Assembly (NCBI GenBank): GCA_027972325.1 | Contig: JAPMOS010000319.1 | Coordinates: 1 to 29,107, forward strand | Source: Paratrimastix pyriformis | Lineage: Eukaryota > Preaxostyla > Paratrimastigidae | DNA length: 29,107 nt | Reading direction: 5' to 3' | In this document: piece by piece, positions 29,097-29,107 of the stretch | Numbering within the stretch: the stretch's first letter is position 1 | Layout of the letters: every line of letters begins with the position of its first letter | Program-made: the position numbers and the translations under genes | Notes under the pieces: generated by a model | Database searches by the model: none | Seen by the model: the letters and a program-made list of their open reading frames with translations, nothing else | What the model was told of the DNA's origin: nothing

Positions 29097-29107
29097 TCAT
29101 TCGTCAT
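28970..29107 (+). repeat. ATC/ACC trinucleotide microsatellite
   Basis: CATCAT and CACCAC runs with interruptions up to the window edge, after the last GTCCGC donor of gene C, so probably intronic. It is the same repeat family as the GAT tract in gene A, on the opposite strand. Confidence 0.9.

Overview
The window is nuclear DNA of a eukaryotic microbe. It opens inside an 18S rRNA gene copy on the minus strand. Its right third holds GC-rich, intron-bearing genes with short introns, long microsatellites and homopolymer tracts. I cannot name the lineage from memory. The sequence is a mosaic: moderate GC in the rRNA part, balanced GC in a compact virus-like block, then mostly very GC-rich host DNA with small AT-rich islands.

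Layout. 1-1428: 18S rRNA, 5' about four fifths, minus strand, with several indel-like differences in normally invariant core segments. 1429-2196: upstream spacer with no convincing gene. 2197-8233: eight tightly packed intronless ORFs in divergent groups. They include a probable double-jelly-roll major capsid protein, a fibre-like protein, a myristoylation-signal membrane protein shaped like poxvirus L1/F9, and small virion-like proteins. This is the capsid module of a Polinton-like-virus or related element, treated here as an endogenous fossil that looks largely whole within the block but has no visible replication, packaging ATPase or integrase gene. 8300-9370: about 23 copies of the palindrome GTGGCCAC, most in a 125-bp higher-order tandem array. 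9469-9525: a CCCA tract. 9530-11150: GC-rich non-coding DNA with a 171-bp tandem duplication.

11200-16600: remains of tyrosine-recombinase retrotransposon material (DIRS order likely), with a proline-rich gag-like frame and a well-preserved recombinase frame, both on minus but in permuted order. Between them lies a 1-kb segment bounded by 41-bp inverted repeats, with a further direct copy beside it and an RG-rich ORF inside. 16600-18330: an AT-rich island, a zinc-finger-like ORF and a GGTCGGC repeat block that switches strand twice.

18957-29107: host-like gene space with three multi-exon genes: gene A (minus, unrecognised, Thr/Pro-rich tail), gene B (plus, beta-helix repeat protein) and gene C (plus, armadillo-like repeats). 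A decayed LINE tail lies between B and C. Several introns in A, B and C appear to start with GTCCGC instead of the usual GTRAGT. Frame slips inside the exons of A, B and C mean they are either decaying or affected by homopolymer errors; the virus-like block does not show this.

The best candidates for something new are the capsid block beside rRNA with its L1/F9-like protein, the palindrome array at its edge, and the GTCCGC donor pattern.
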